Notes under the pieces: generated by a model
Database searches by the model: none
Told to the model about the DNA's origin: nothing
What the model saw: the letters and a program-made list of their open reading frames with translations, nothing else
Program-made: the position numbers and the translations under genes
Shown: in pieces, positions 53,168 to 61,875 of the stretch
Numbering within the stretch: the stretch's first letter is position 1
How the letters are laid out: each line of letters opens with the position of its first letter
Assembly (NCBI GenBank): GCA_016786615.1
Contig: JAEUVX010000004.1
Coordinates: 1 to 64,000 of the forward strand
From: Flavipsychrobacter sp.
Lineage (GTDB): Bacteria > Bacteroidota > Bacteroidia > Chitinophagales > Chitinophagaceae
Reading direction: 5' to 3'
Length of the DNA: 64,000 bases

Positions 53168-54646
53168 TTAGTGGTGCTTGTATATATAAGTGTAAGAACC
53201 TTGTTTTTCCTGCTTGTTTACGATAGATAAATGCTTAGCTAAAGTAGTTGTGGTATTGGTCAGGTCTTCGGGATATACACTGGTAAATACAAAACAACTA
53301 AGGGGTGGAGATTGGATGGCAAGTGTATCGAAATTCGCATCCCAACTGAGCAGATGTGCCTCTTTTACAGAAGCCCATTTTTCTTTGTCGGGGTGTATGG
53401 TGGTATAATAAATAAAAGCAGGGCGCGCGCCATTGTGCAGGTATAATTGATTGCCGGTATTGATGCTGTTTTGCATGGCGAAATCTATGGCATCTGTCAG
53501 CTGTTCGCTTTCGTAGCCCTTCCATGCGAGGCTGAGGCTGCTGAAGTTATTAATACAGATAAATGAAGCAGCTACTGCTATTACAGCAACTGCTTTGTAA
53601 CGCACAGACAGTATAATATTGAAGCCCATTGCTACAAGTATCAGCAACAGTGGCATGGTGAACAATGCTACACGAGGTATCAGCGAATATTGGTTGAGTG
53701 CCGCGGCAACAATAACAGCAGCTAATGGTATTATAACCAATAAAATACGGTTATCCCTTTTTCTGATAGCAGCGATGACGGCAATGGCGATAAATAATAA
53801 GTGCAACACATTGGCAAGGAATGTAAAGCCACCGGCTTCGTTCAAAAGGCCGTTTACTACATTCCAGTTGTGCAGCAATTCATCTTTATTGCCCGGTAAT
53901 GCAAAGAGGAAATACTCCATGTGGAAGTTTTGCAGGTAGGCAGAGTTGGCTTGCTCTTTTAATATCGTCAGGTAGTAGAATGCGAATTGCAATACCCAAA
54001 CTGCACTGATGCCAACGAGCATCGCAGTGGTTTTTAAATTTTTGTAGCCTTTGCCCTGCAGCCAGTAATAGAACCCAATAGCTGCCAGTACAAACACACT
54101 GGGCATAGATGCCCACACAGCCAGCGAACCGATGACTACCCACAATACGGCAAAGCGGCGCGTGGCAGTAGTAGCAATGTTTATCCTGAGGGCAAACAGT
54201 ATGAGTGATAATACAACCAGTACATCGCCCATATATTGTTTCAGCTCCGAAGAGTAACGAATGAAGATATAGCCCACAGCCATAAGGGCTATTGCATACC
54301 ATGCTGCATTACCAGCCTGCAGCTCCTTCAGTATGCGGTAGATTACAAACAGAGATGCGATACCTGCCAGCAGCGGGAATAAGCGCAATGCGGGCTCTCC
54401 GTAATTGATAAGGGATGTGAAGCATTTTGTAATCCAAAGGAATACGGGTGGTGCGTATTGCTCGTAGCTGAGGGGTATTGCAAGTGCAGCGAAGCCACGT
54501 TCATATAGATTGCGGGCTACATTGGCCTCGTCAATCATAAGGTTGCGGTTTTGCAGATATACGGCTACACGAACAAATATGCCCGCAGCAATGGCTAAGA
54601 ATGCCAGCCACTTGTATAGCTTTTCTTCTTTGGGTATAAAACGCAT
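53168..54646 (-). CDS. GT39/PMT-like membrane glycosyltransferase
   Basis: 492 residues from the ATG at 54646. About ten membrane helices. RNLMIDEANVARNLYERGFA in the first periplasmic loop contains the Asp-Glu motif of ArnT/PMT-type GT-C glycosyltransferases, followed by YEQYAPPVFLWITKCF and GEPALRLFPLLAGIASLFVI. These enzymes move sugars from a polyprenyl-phosphate donor to lipids or proteins on the periplasmic face. The acceptor cannot be told. A short soluble C-terminal region closes the protein. The next gene upstream ends 14 bp away, so the gene may be transcribed together with the four-gene array. Confidence 0.85.
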   Translation of the reverse strand: MRFIPKEEKLYKWLAFLAIAAGIFVRVAVYLQNRNLMIDEANVARNLYERGFAALAIPLSYEQYAPPVFLWITKCFTSLINYGEPALRLFPLLAGIASLFVIYRILKELQAGNAAWYAIALMAVGYIFIRYSSELKQYMGDVLVVLSLILFALRINIATTATRRFAVLWVVIGSLAVWASMPSVFVLAAIGFYYWLQGKGYKNLKTTAMLVGISAVWVLQFAFYYLTILKEQANSAYLQNFHMEYFLFALPGNKDELLHNWNVVNGLLNEAGGFTFLANVLHLLFIAIAVIAAIRKRDNRILLVIIPLAAVIVAAALNQYSLIPRVALFTMPLLLILVAMGFNIILSVRYKAVAVIAVAASFICINNFSSLSLAWKGYESEQLTDAIDFAMQNSINTGNQLYLHNGARPAFIYYTTIHPDKEKWASVKEAHLLSWDANFDTLAIQSPPLSCFVFTSVYPEDLTNTTTTLAKHLSIVNKQEKQGSYTYIYKHH

Positions 54647-54660
54647 GATGTGCAAGATAG

Positions 54661-55557
54661 TTATTGATAAACGAACCTGCCTGCGAATTTATTGCCGGAA
54701 TAATTATCCGTAATGGTATAAAAATACACACCTGCTGCCGGTAGCTCACCAATTGGTATTGCTGTTTGGTTGATTATTGATTTGCTTGCTAACTTTCTGC
54801 CCAATATATCCGTAATAATTAAACTGCCCGATACTACTGTGTATGGGAAATTGATTTTAGAGTGCAGGTTGGCGGGGTTGGGGGCAATGGTGGTCAGTGT
54901 TTTTGTTTGTATTTCATTGATAGATACATTACAATTCATTGGGTCTAAGTAATATTGATTTTTCGATAAAGTTGTTGCAGCGACTATTTTATTATTATTC
55001 CTAAAACAAAGAAGCTTATTAATACCACTAGTCCCGACGTAAGGTTGTATTGGCATGTAGAAGCCTTGCAAGCAACCAATGTTTTCAATGTAATAATATT
55101 CGATAGTATACCTTAATGGGTAATTAGCAGAAAAACATTTCCAAGCCCATTTTTTATATATAATACTATCAACAAGGCAAGAGTCAAGGCTGGTAATGAT
55201 AGTAGTTAAGGTATCGTCGATTGTGATTATTTTATTGAGCGTGTCTCCAATAGCCGCTGTGAAGTCATAAAGTATATATTCGTTAGTGTCAATAGCATAG
55301 CTTCCTGATAAATCTTTAATGATAATACGTTTTTTGCTATTTGAAGTATCTTCTCTTATATAAGCGTTGTTGTTCAGTTTTCGGTAGCTGATTCCGTTTA
55401 GCATTGCCTGATTACCAAATGATGTATTATAATGCCATGTCCCGGACCAGTACCATCTGTAGTTCGACCAAATATTAGTTGTATCCATGAACTGTATTTT
55501 TTGCCCGTAGGTTATAGCGTGCAGCAGCAGGAATAATATGGTGACGGTAATCCTCAT
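54661..55557 (-). CDS. T9SS-secreted protein of unknown function, array member 1
   Basis: 298 residues. Signal peptide MRITVTILFLLLHAITYGQ, a mature start KIQFMDTTNIWSNYRWYW, a middle with YIREDTSNSKKRIIIKDLSG and TIDDTLTTIITSLDSCLVDS, and a T9SS sorting domain (APNPANLHSKINFPYTVVSG, GRKLASKSIINQT, GVYFYTIT). The stretch NKLLCFRNNNKIVAATTLS lies where the paralogues have CFENNGSI. The start codon overlaps the stop of member 2. Function is unknown. Confidence 0.85.
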   Translation of the reverse strand: MRITVTILFLLLHAITYGQKIQFMDTTNIWSNYRWYWSGTWHYNTSFGNQAMLNGISYRKLNNNAYIREDTSNSKKRIIIKDLSGSYAIDTNEYILYDFTAAIGDTLNKIITIDDTLTTIITSLDSCLVDSIIYKKWAWKCFSANYPLRYTIEYYYIENIGCLQGFYMPIQPYVGTSGINKLLCFRNNNKIVAATTLSKNQYYLDPMNCNVSINEIQTKTLTTIAPNPANLHSKINFPYTVVSGSLIITDILGRKLASKSIINQTAIPIGELPAAGVYFYTITDNYSGNKFAGRFVYQ

Positions 55558-56465
55558 TCGTAAATGAATTTGCCGGTGAAGGATTTGTTGCTGTTGTTAT
55601 CTGTAATGGTATAAAAATACACGCCCAATGCAGGTAGCTCACCAATTGGTATTGCTGTTTGGTTGATTATTGATTTGCTTGCTAACCTTCTGCCCAATAT
55701 ATCCGTAATAATTAAACTGCCCGATACTACTGTGTTTGGGAAAGTGATTTTGGAGTATTGGTTGGCGGGGTTGGGGGAGATGGTGATGGTTTTATTATTG
55801 CCAACATTGCTTGCAACAGATAATGCACAAGTTTGAGGGCTCAGATAATATCCGCCAGTAGGCATGGGCACAGTAATAATGCTGCCATTGTTTTCAAAAC
55901 AAATTAAATGTTCCCAAGCTAAGCCTGAATATGGCATCAATGTGTAGTCCATGCCAAGCATACAGCCAATTCCTTCAATTAATGTATATTGTTTGTATGC
56001 TGCAGGACCATGAGTTTGATAAACACTTCTAAGCGCCCAAATCAAATGAGGGGTACCATTTATAATTGCAGTATCAATAGCAATGACGACATTTTTGAAT
56101 GTGTCATATTGCTGATAAGTTATAATTGTTGATGTAAAAGTATCACCTAAGCCTAACGTGTAATCATGAAATATGTGTTCAGACGTATCTGCATAAGCAG
56201 GGTCTGTCGGGTCAATCCGGCAATAGACTTTGCGGGCAATTGTATCTTCTCTTATATATAAGTTGAGTATTCTCGAAGCTGCTAATTTTTTGTAGTGAAT
56301 CCCATTTATAACAACCTCACCTTTATAGTAGTCTGTTCCTGTGACAGAACCTTCACTGTGACTATTGATATGTGTCCAACGATTACTTGTATCTGTAAAT
56401 CGAATCTTTTGCCCGTAGGTTATAGCGTGCAGCAGCAGGAATAATATGGTGATGGTAATCCTCAT
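55554..56465 (-). CDS. T9SS-secreted protein of unknown function, array member 2
   Basis: 303 residues. Signal peptide MRITITILFLLLHAITYGQ is nearly identical to members 1 and 3. The region CFENNGSIITVPMPTGGYYL and the following SPQTCALSVASNVGNNKTIT are almost the same as in member 4, in both protein and DNA, while the sorting-domain segment VVSGSLIITDILGRRLASKS goes with member 1. This makes it a mosaic. A conserved REDT...KVYCR strand is present in all members. Overlaps member 1 and member 3 by four bases each. Confidence 0.85.
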   Translation of the reverse strand: MRITITILFLLLHAITYGQKIRFTDTSNRWTHINSHSEGSVTGTDYYKGEVVINGIHYKKLAASRILNLYIREDTIARKVYCRIDPTDPAYADTSEHIFHDYTLGLGDTFTSTIITYQQYDTFKNVVIAIDTAIINGTPHLIWALRSVYQTHGPAAYKQYTLIEGIGCMLGMDYTLMPYSGLAWEHLICFENNGSIITVPMPTGGYYLSPQTCALSVASNVGNNKTITISPNPANQYSKITFPNTVVSGSLIITDILGRRLASKSIINQTAIPIGELPALGVYFYTITDNNSNKSFTGKFIYE

Positions 56466-57292
56466 TCGTAAATGAATTTGCCGGTGAAGGATTGGTTGTT
56501 GTTGTTATCTGTAATAGTATAAAAATACACACCCGCTGCGGGTAGCTCACCAATAGGTATTGCTGTTTGGTTGAATATTGATTTGCTGACTAACTTTCTG
56601 CCTAATATATCTGTAATAGTGAGTGTGCCTGCCTGTATGGTGTATGGGAAATTGATATTAGAGTATTGGTTGGCAGGGTTGGGGGAGATGGTGACTGCCT
56701 TATTGTTTGTGTTTATGTTATTTACATCAAGCGCGCAGGAAAATGATGTGATGTAGTAATCTACAGGTATCATAATCTCATCCCTTTTGAAACAAACAGT
56801 TTCTTTTCCTTGTTCAAATGTTCCCCAAACTAATACTCCAATACCCTCAAGAATTGTAGTAGTATAAATGTAAGGTGCCAGATTATTGAGTTCCCATTTT
56901 TTGTAATAATTGCCTGCAATCAAAATAGAATCCTTTTTTGCAACCACACCTGCTGCATTATGTGGCAAACTGAAAAAATGATAAACTAATGTATCTCCAA
57001 CTTGCAGGTTGTAGTCATAGAGTAGTTTCTCTACAGTATCGCCCGGTTTTATGATGTATACTTTATTCAGCAGCGTGTCTTCGCGGCAGAGCCCCAGATT
57101 TTTTATATTGGTATAGTCGAAGCCTTTTTGAGTTACAGTACCATCATAGTAACGTAGCTGATAGTTACTGAAGGCAGGCTGCCCTGCAGAGAGCTTAATT
57201 TTCCAGCTATTTACTGTATCCGTAAAGCGTATCTTTTGCCCGTAGGTTATAGCATGCAGCAGCAGGAATAATATGGTGATGGTAATCCTCAT
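56462..57292 (-). CDS. T9SS-secreted protein of unknown function, array member 3
   Basis: 276 residues. Signal peptide MRITITILFLLLHAITYGQ, then KIRFTDTVNSWKIKLSAGQ. The family strand is CREDTLLNKVYIIKPGDTVE. Its CFKRDEIMIPVDYYITSF and ALDVNNINTNNKAVT middle differs from members 2 and 4, but the sorting domain (INFPYTIQAGTLTITDILGR, KLVSKSIFNQTAIPIGEL) matches member 4. Both ends overlap neighbours by four bases, so the array is translated as an operon. Function is unknown. Confidence 0.85.
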   Translation of the reverse strand: MRITITILFLLLHAITYGQKIRFTDTVNSWKIKLSAGQPAFSNYQLRYYDGTVTQKGFDYTNIKNLGLCREDTLLNKVYIIKPGDTVEKLLYDYNLQVGDTLVYHFFSLPHNAAGVVAKKDSILIAGNYYKKWELNNLAPYIYTTTILEGIGVLVWGTFEQGKETVCFKRDEIMIPVDYYITSFSCALDVNNINTNNKAVTISPNPANQYSNINFPYTIQAGTLTITDILGRKLVSKSIFNQTAIPIGELPAAGVYFYTITDNNNNQSFTGKFIYE

Positions 57293-58182
57293 TCGTAAAT
57301 GAATTTGCCGGTTAGGGAATGGTTGTAGTTATCTGTAATGGTATAAAAATATACACCCGATGCAGGTAGCTCACCAATAGAGATTGCCTTTTGGTTGATT
57401 ATTGATTTGCTGACTAACTTTCTGCCTAATATATCTGTAATAGTGAGTGTGCCAGCTTGTATGGTGTTTGGGAAAGTGATTTTAGAGTGTGAGTTGGCTG
57501 GGTTGGGGGAGATGGTGATGGTTTTGTTATTACCAACATTGCTTGCAACAGATAATGCACAAGTTTGAGGGCTTAGATAATATCCACCAGTAGGCATAGG
57601 CACAGTAACAATGCTGCCATTGTTCTCAAAACATAACAGATGTCTGTCATTCTCAAATATTCCCGGCATTAATGGCCGACTGAGCCCTGATGTACATCCT
57701 ATGCCTTCGATGACTGTATAAGGAGGATAATAGTACGTGCTTAATTTACTAGCATAAACATACTCATATGTCCATACTTTGTGCTGGGTGTTATTTATTA
57801 ATACTGAGTCGAGTTGTGTAACTGAATAAATAAAAGTATCAGTAGGTATGCGATTAATATAGTTGATACTGGTAAAGCTGTCGCCGTAGGTAAGGTTGTA
57901 GTCGTGCAGTAAATGCTCGGTAGTATCTTGGCTGTTACCGTATTTCAGATACACTTTATTTTGTACTGTGTCCTCTCTGCAAAAACCGTAACCTTTCACA
58001 TATCTAAAGCCATTAATTATAGTGTCGTCACCATTATAATATCTGTAGGTATAAGTATAGTCCGGATGACTGAAAGTCTCAATCCATACATTACTCGTAT
58101 CTGTAAACCGAATCTTTTGCCCGTAGCTATCTTGGGCAGAAAAGAAAATAAGTAGGATAATAAAGGGTATAAGTCTTTTCAT
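57289..58182 (-). CDS. T9SS-secreted protein of unknown function, array member 4 (first in operon)
   Basis: 297 residues. It has a different signal peptide (MKRLIPFIILLIFFSAQDSY) from the other three, then the same mature start GQKIRFTDTSNVW. FCREDTVQNKVYLKYGN and TVIEGIGCTSGLSRPLMPG are family strands, with CFENNGSIVTVPMPTGGYYL identical in layout to member 2. The T9SS sorting domain (TFPNTIQAGTLTITDILGR) is like member 3. It lies first in the transcription order and its start region, 94 bp from the divergent paaZ, should carry the promoter of the array. No TAnnTTTG box was recognised there. Function unknown. Confidence 0.85.
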   Translation of the reverse strand: MKRLIPFIILLIFFSAQDSYGQKIRFTDTSNVWIETFSHPDYTYTYRYYNGDDTIINGFRYVKGYGFCREDTVQNKVYLKYGNSQDTTEHLLHDYNLTYGDSFTSINYINRIPTDTFIYSVTQLDSVLINNTQHKVWTYEYVYASKLSTYYYPPYTVIEGIGCTSGLSRPLMPGIFENDRHLLCFENNGSIVTVPMPTGGYYLSPQTCALSVASNVGNNKTITISPNPANSHSKITFPNTIQAGTLTITDILGRKLVSKSIINQKAISIGELPASGVYFYTITDNYNHSLTGKFIYE

Positions 58183-58276
58183 AGTATGTACTATAAAGTT
58201 AAGGAAACAATTAATATGAGTGTAGCCATATAAGTAAGTTAATTGTAAATTGCAGCCTCAAATCACACGATAAGGT

Positions 58277-60328
58277 ATGTCGGTAACACAACTGAAAAAC
58301 TATGCCGAAGGCAAATGGGTAACTGCTAAAAGCGGCGATGCCCTGCACAATGCCATTACGGGCGAGGTAATATATACTGCCAGCAGCGAGGGGTTGGATT
58401 TTGGCGCGATGATGAACTATGCACGCAAAGTGGGTGGCCCTGCATTGCGCAAGCTCACCTTTCACCAGCGTGGCCGTATGCTGAAAGCACTGGCTTTCTA
58501 CCTGCTGGAGAAAAAAGAATACTTCTACAAGATAAGTACATATACAGGCGCTACGCGTGTAGATAGCTGGGTGGATATTGAGGGTGGTATCGGCAACCTG
58601 TTTGCCAACGCCAGCCTGCGCCGCCAATTTCCCGACGAGCGTTTTTATGTAGATGGCGAGGCTGCGAAGCTTTCTAAAAACGGTACGTTCATAGGCCATC
58701 ACATCATGGTGCCGCGCGAGGGTGTTGCGATACACATCAACGCGTTCAACTTCCCGGTATGGGGTATGCTGGAAAAGATTGCTGTAAACCTGCTGGCGGG
58801 TGTGCCTGCTATCGTGAAACCTGCAACGCTTACATCCTTCCTTACGGAAGCGGTGTTTGAAGAAATCATCAAATCGAACATACTGCCCGAGGGCTCACTG
58901 CAATTGATATGTGGTAGCGCACGTGGTATACTGGATACGATAGAAACACAGGATGTTGTAACCTTTACAGGTAGTGCATCTACAGGGCAGCAGCTGAAGT
59001 CGCATCCACGCATTGTTTCAGAGGCAGTGTCTTTCAATCTGGAGGCCGACTCGCTGAACTGTTGTGTGTTGGGGCCAGATGTTACCACAGCAATGCCGGA
59101 GTTTGACATCTTTATAAAAGAAGTAACAAGAGAAATAACTACCAAAGCAGGGCAGAAGTGTACGGCAGTGCGCCGCATTATGGTGCCTGCAAACATGGTA
59201 GAAGATGTACAGATAGCATTGGGCAAACGCCTGCAGGGTACTACAATCGGCGACCCGGGTGTGGAAGGTGTGCGCATGGGCCCGTTGGCAGGACAATCTC
59301 AACGCAAAGAGGTACGCGAAAAAGTAATGCAGCTTGCACAAAGCCAGCAAATCATCATCGGTGATTTGGAAAAGTTTGAAGTAGTAGGTGCTGATAAAGA
59401 AAAAGGCGCGTTCCTTTCTCCGATAGTATTCTTCAACGATAGTCCGTTTACAAAAACAGACTGCCACAATATAGAAGCATTCGGCCCTGTAAGTACCATC
59501 ATGCCATACAGCACTATAGATGATGCAATAGCGCTGTCTAAACTGGGTAAAGGCTCGCTGGTATGTTCTATCATCACAGCAGATGATGATGTGGCTACAG
59601 AATTTGTACTAGGTGCTGCAACTATGCACGGCCGTATATTGGTGCTGAATGCAGACTGTGCTAAGGAAAGCACAGGTCATGGTTCGCCAATGCCATTGCT
59701 GGTACATGGTGGTCCGGGCCGTGCAGGTGGTGGCGAGGAAATGGGTGGTAAGCGTGGTGTGCTGCACTATTTGCAACGCACGGCTATACAAGGTTCGCCA
59801 ACAACCATCAGCCGCATAACTAATGTTTATCAGCAAGGTGGTAAGCAAAACGAAACAATAGTGCATCCGTTCCGTCAACATTTTGAAGACCTGAAAGTGG
59901 GCGATACACTGATAACTGCAAAACATACTGTAACAGAAGCAGACATCACCAACTTTGCAAACGTAAGCGGCGATAACTTCTACGCACACATGGATGCAAC
60001 GTCGCTGGAAGGTACCATCTTCACAGGGCGTGTGGCGCATGGTTACTTTGTGCTTTCAAAAGCGGCGGGTTTGTTTGTAGATGCCAAGAAAGGCCCGGTA
60101 TTGCTGAACTATGGTATTGATGAGGCTCGCTTCACAAAGCCAGTATATCCGGGTATGACAATAGGTGTGAAACTGACGGTGAAGGAAAAAGTAGACCAGG
60201 AAAAACGTGATGCGGAAGATATAGCAAAAGGTATTGTGAAATGGCTGGTAGATGTGTATGATGAAACAGGCGAAACGGTAGCCATAGCAACCATCCTGAC
60301 GATGGTAAAGAAAAGAAACCAAGAGTAG
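58277..60328 (+). CDS. paaZ: PaaZ: oxepin-CoA hydrolase / 3-oxo-5,6-dehydrosuberyl-CoA semialdehyde dehydrogenase
   Basis: 683 residues, the expected fused size. The N-terminal about 520 residues are an aldehyde dehydrogenase with FNFPVWGMLEKIAVNLLAGV, VTFTGSASTGQQLKSHPRI, LEADSLNCCVLGPD (catalytic Glu region) and AGQKCTAVRRIMVPANM (Cys295). The C-terminal about 140 residues are a MaoC-like hotdog hydratase with VTEADITNFANVSGDNFYAH and FTGRVAHGYFVLSKAAGLFV. Together they open the oxepin-CoA ring and oxidise the semialdehyde in phenylacetate breakdown. The paaABCE epoxidase genes are not here, but an enoyl-CoA hydratase lies three genes on. Followed by a terminator. Confidence 0.95.
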   Translation: MSVTQLKNYAEGKWVTAKSGDALHNAITGEVIYTASSEGLDFGAMMNYARKVGGPALRKLTFHQRGRMLKALAFYLLEKKEYFYKISTYTGATRVDSWVDIEGGIGNLFANASLRRQFPDERFYVDGEAAKLSKNGTFIGHHIMVPREGVAIHINAFNFPVWGMLEKIAVNLLAGVPAIVKPATLTSFLTEAVFEEIIKSNILPEGSLQLICGSARGILDTIETQDVVTFTGSASTGQQLKSHPRIVSEAVSFNLEADSLNCCVLGPDVTTAMPEFDIFIKEVTREITTKAGQKCTAVRRIMVPANMVEDVQIALGKRLQGTTIGDPGVEGVRMGPLAGQSQRKEVREKVMQLAQSQQIIIGDLEKFEVVGADKEKGAFLSPIVFFNDSPFTKTDCHNIEAFGPVSTIMPYSTIDDAIALSKLGKGSLVCSIITADDDVATEFVLGAATMHGRILVLNADCAKESTGHGSPMPLLVHGGPGRAGGGEEMGGKRGVLHYLQRTAIQGSPTTISRITNVYQQGGKQNETIVHPFRQHFEDLKVGDTLITAKHTVTEADITNFANVSGDNFYAHMDATSLEGTIFTGRVAHGYFVLSKAAGLFVDAKKGPVLLNYGIDEARFTKPVYPGMTIGVKLTVKEKVDQEKRDAEDIAKGIVKWLVDVYDETGETVAIATILTMVKKRNQE

Positions 60329-60346
60329 TTTGAAGTAATAAAACAT

Positions 60347-60377
60347 AGTCCGGTAGTACAAAACTGCCGGACTTTTT
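60347..60377 (+). terminator. Rho-independent terminator after paaZ
   Basis: AGTCCGGTAGT / ACTGCCGGACT stem with one mismatch or G-U pair, then TTTT, 18 bp past the stop. Confidence 0.75.
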
Positions 60378-60460
60378 CATGACTATAATATGGCGTTTTT
60401 TTGACTTTTGCTACTGTTAGTTAATGGCATGTTTGATTAGCTTTGATGAAAATAATACCT

Positions 60461-61807
60461 ATGAAACGATTTCTTACACTACTACTATTCATCAGTGTTT
60501 GTATAGCCTCAATTGCGCAAAATAAGTGGTTGAGCTTGCCCAATAAGGGTTTCTACAAAGGTTCTTGGACAAATGACTCTTTATACAGGCTGGAGGATAT
60601 TTACTTCACAGATACGAATACAGGATATGCGGTTGCATTGCCGGGTATGTTGCTGAAAACAACTAATGGAGGTATTAGCTGGACTCCTAAAAATGATACA
60701 CTTAATCCGAATACACGCTCATCATTCAGAAGTATAGAGTTTTTGGATGGTGGTAAGTATGGAATAGCAGGTTCATTGGGTTTGAATGGTAATGTATTAA
60801 TAACAAAAGATTCAGGCGAAACCTGGATAAATATAGATTCACTTATTCCTGATTCTTCGCGGAAGATGAAGCGCAATATTTGCGGGCTCTCGCACCATGG
60901 CGATACATTCTTCGGGGTAGGTTATTGGGGTAGCGATACTGGCCGATTTTATAAAAGTACAGACAAAGGGGCAAGCTGGACACTTACTTATGTAGATACG
61001 AACGTTATCAGAAATTTGGTAGATGTGGTATTTACATCAGCCGATACCGGTTTCATAACAGGTGCATACAAACACTGGTCTGCAGTAGCAAAAACAACTG
61101 ATGGAGGTACTACATGGAGCCGTGTATTTGTTGACAGTATAATAGGAGGAAGAATATGGAAAATACAGGCGATGGGAAATTATATGTTTGGCTCTATAGA
61201 ACCCCGATTTTTTAAAGATACGGTGTGTATGATACGCTCTGAAGACTATGGCAATACTTGGAAAATAATTGCAGCAGGAAGTATAAAGTCTACAGGTACA
61301 TCTGCAATTGGTACGCAGGGTGTAGGTTTTGTAACGCCTGCTAAAGGATGGATCGGCGGATATTATAAAGGGATATTTGAAACGGTAGATAGTGGTAAAA
61401 CATGGACTTACCTGAACTTTGGTAATGATGTGAACCGGATATTTGTTGTTGACAGTAATCATGTTTTTGCGGGTGGTATTTTGCCATATAAATATGGTAG
61501 TGGTATATATTATACAGGTGTAGATTATGCTGCTACTTCTTTGCAAGTAATGAATAGGGTGGTAGTATATCCCAACCCCGCAAAAGATGTTGTGCAGATA
61601 AAAATAGACCTGCAAATGGGTACAAATGTATTGCTGGAAGTGTATAATGCAGATAGTAAGCAGATATACAGGATTGCAAACACCTATTTGGAAAAGGGGA
61701 AGTACGGTTTTACATGGGACTGCAGCAATATGCCTGCCGGAAACTATATTGTATGGTTTGATAATAATGAAATTCCGCAAGTAAAAAGGTTAGTGTTAAG
61801 TAGATGA
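60461..61807 (+). CDS. Secreted BNR/YCF48-like beta-propeller with T9SS sorting domain, copy 1
   Basis: 448 residues from the ATG at 60461 (MKRFLTLLLFISVCIASIAQ, signal peptide); two earlier in-frame starts are possible. Repeated strands with the Asp-box-like pattern appear: KTTNGGISWTPKND, ITKDSGETWINIDS, STDKGASWTLTY, TTDGGTTWSRVF, SEDYGNTWKIIA and TVDSGKTWTYLNF. They suggest a six- or seven-bladed propeller of the YCF48/sortilin type. The end (VYPNPAKDVVQIKIDLQM, GNYIVWFDNN) is a T9SS sorting domain. The blades may bind carbohydrate or protein (inference). It is a tandem paralogue of the next gene. Confidence 0.88.
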   Translation: MKRFLTLLLFISVCIASIAQNKWLSLPNKGFYKGSWTNDSLYRLEDIYFTDTNTGYAVALPGMLLKTTNGGISWTPKNDTLNPNTRSSFRSIEFLDGGKYGIAGSLGLNGNVLITKDSGETWINIDSLIPDSSRKMKRNICGLSHHGDTFFGVGYWGSDTGRFYKSTDKGASWTLTYVDTNVIRNLVDVVFTSADTGFITGAYKHWSAVAKTTDGGTTWSRVFVDSIIGGRIWKIQAMGNYMFGSIEPRFFKDTVCMIRSEDYGNTWKIIAAGSIKSTGTSAIGTQGVGFVTPAKGWIGGYYKGIFETVDSGKTWTYLNFGNDVNRIFVVDSNHVFAGGILPYKYGSGIYYTGVDYAATSLQVMNRVVVYPNPAKDVVQIKIDLQMGTNVLLEVYNADSKQIYRIANTYLEKGKYGFTWDCSNMPAGNYIVWFDNNEIPQVKRLVLSR

Positions 61808-61875
61808 TTCGTTAAGTTTTTATTATAGGCTTTGTATAATTATTTGTATTTTAAGAATTATATAATCCCTGTAAT

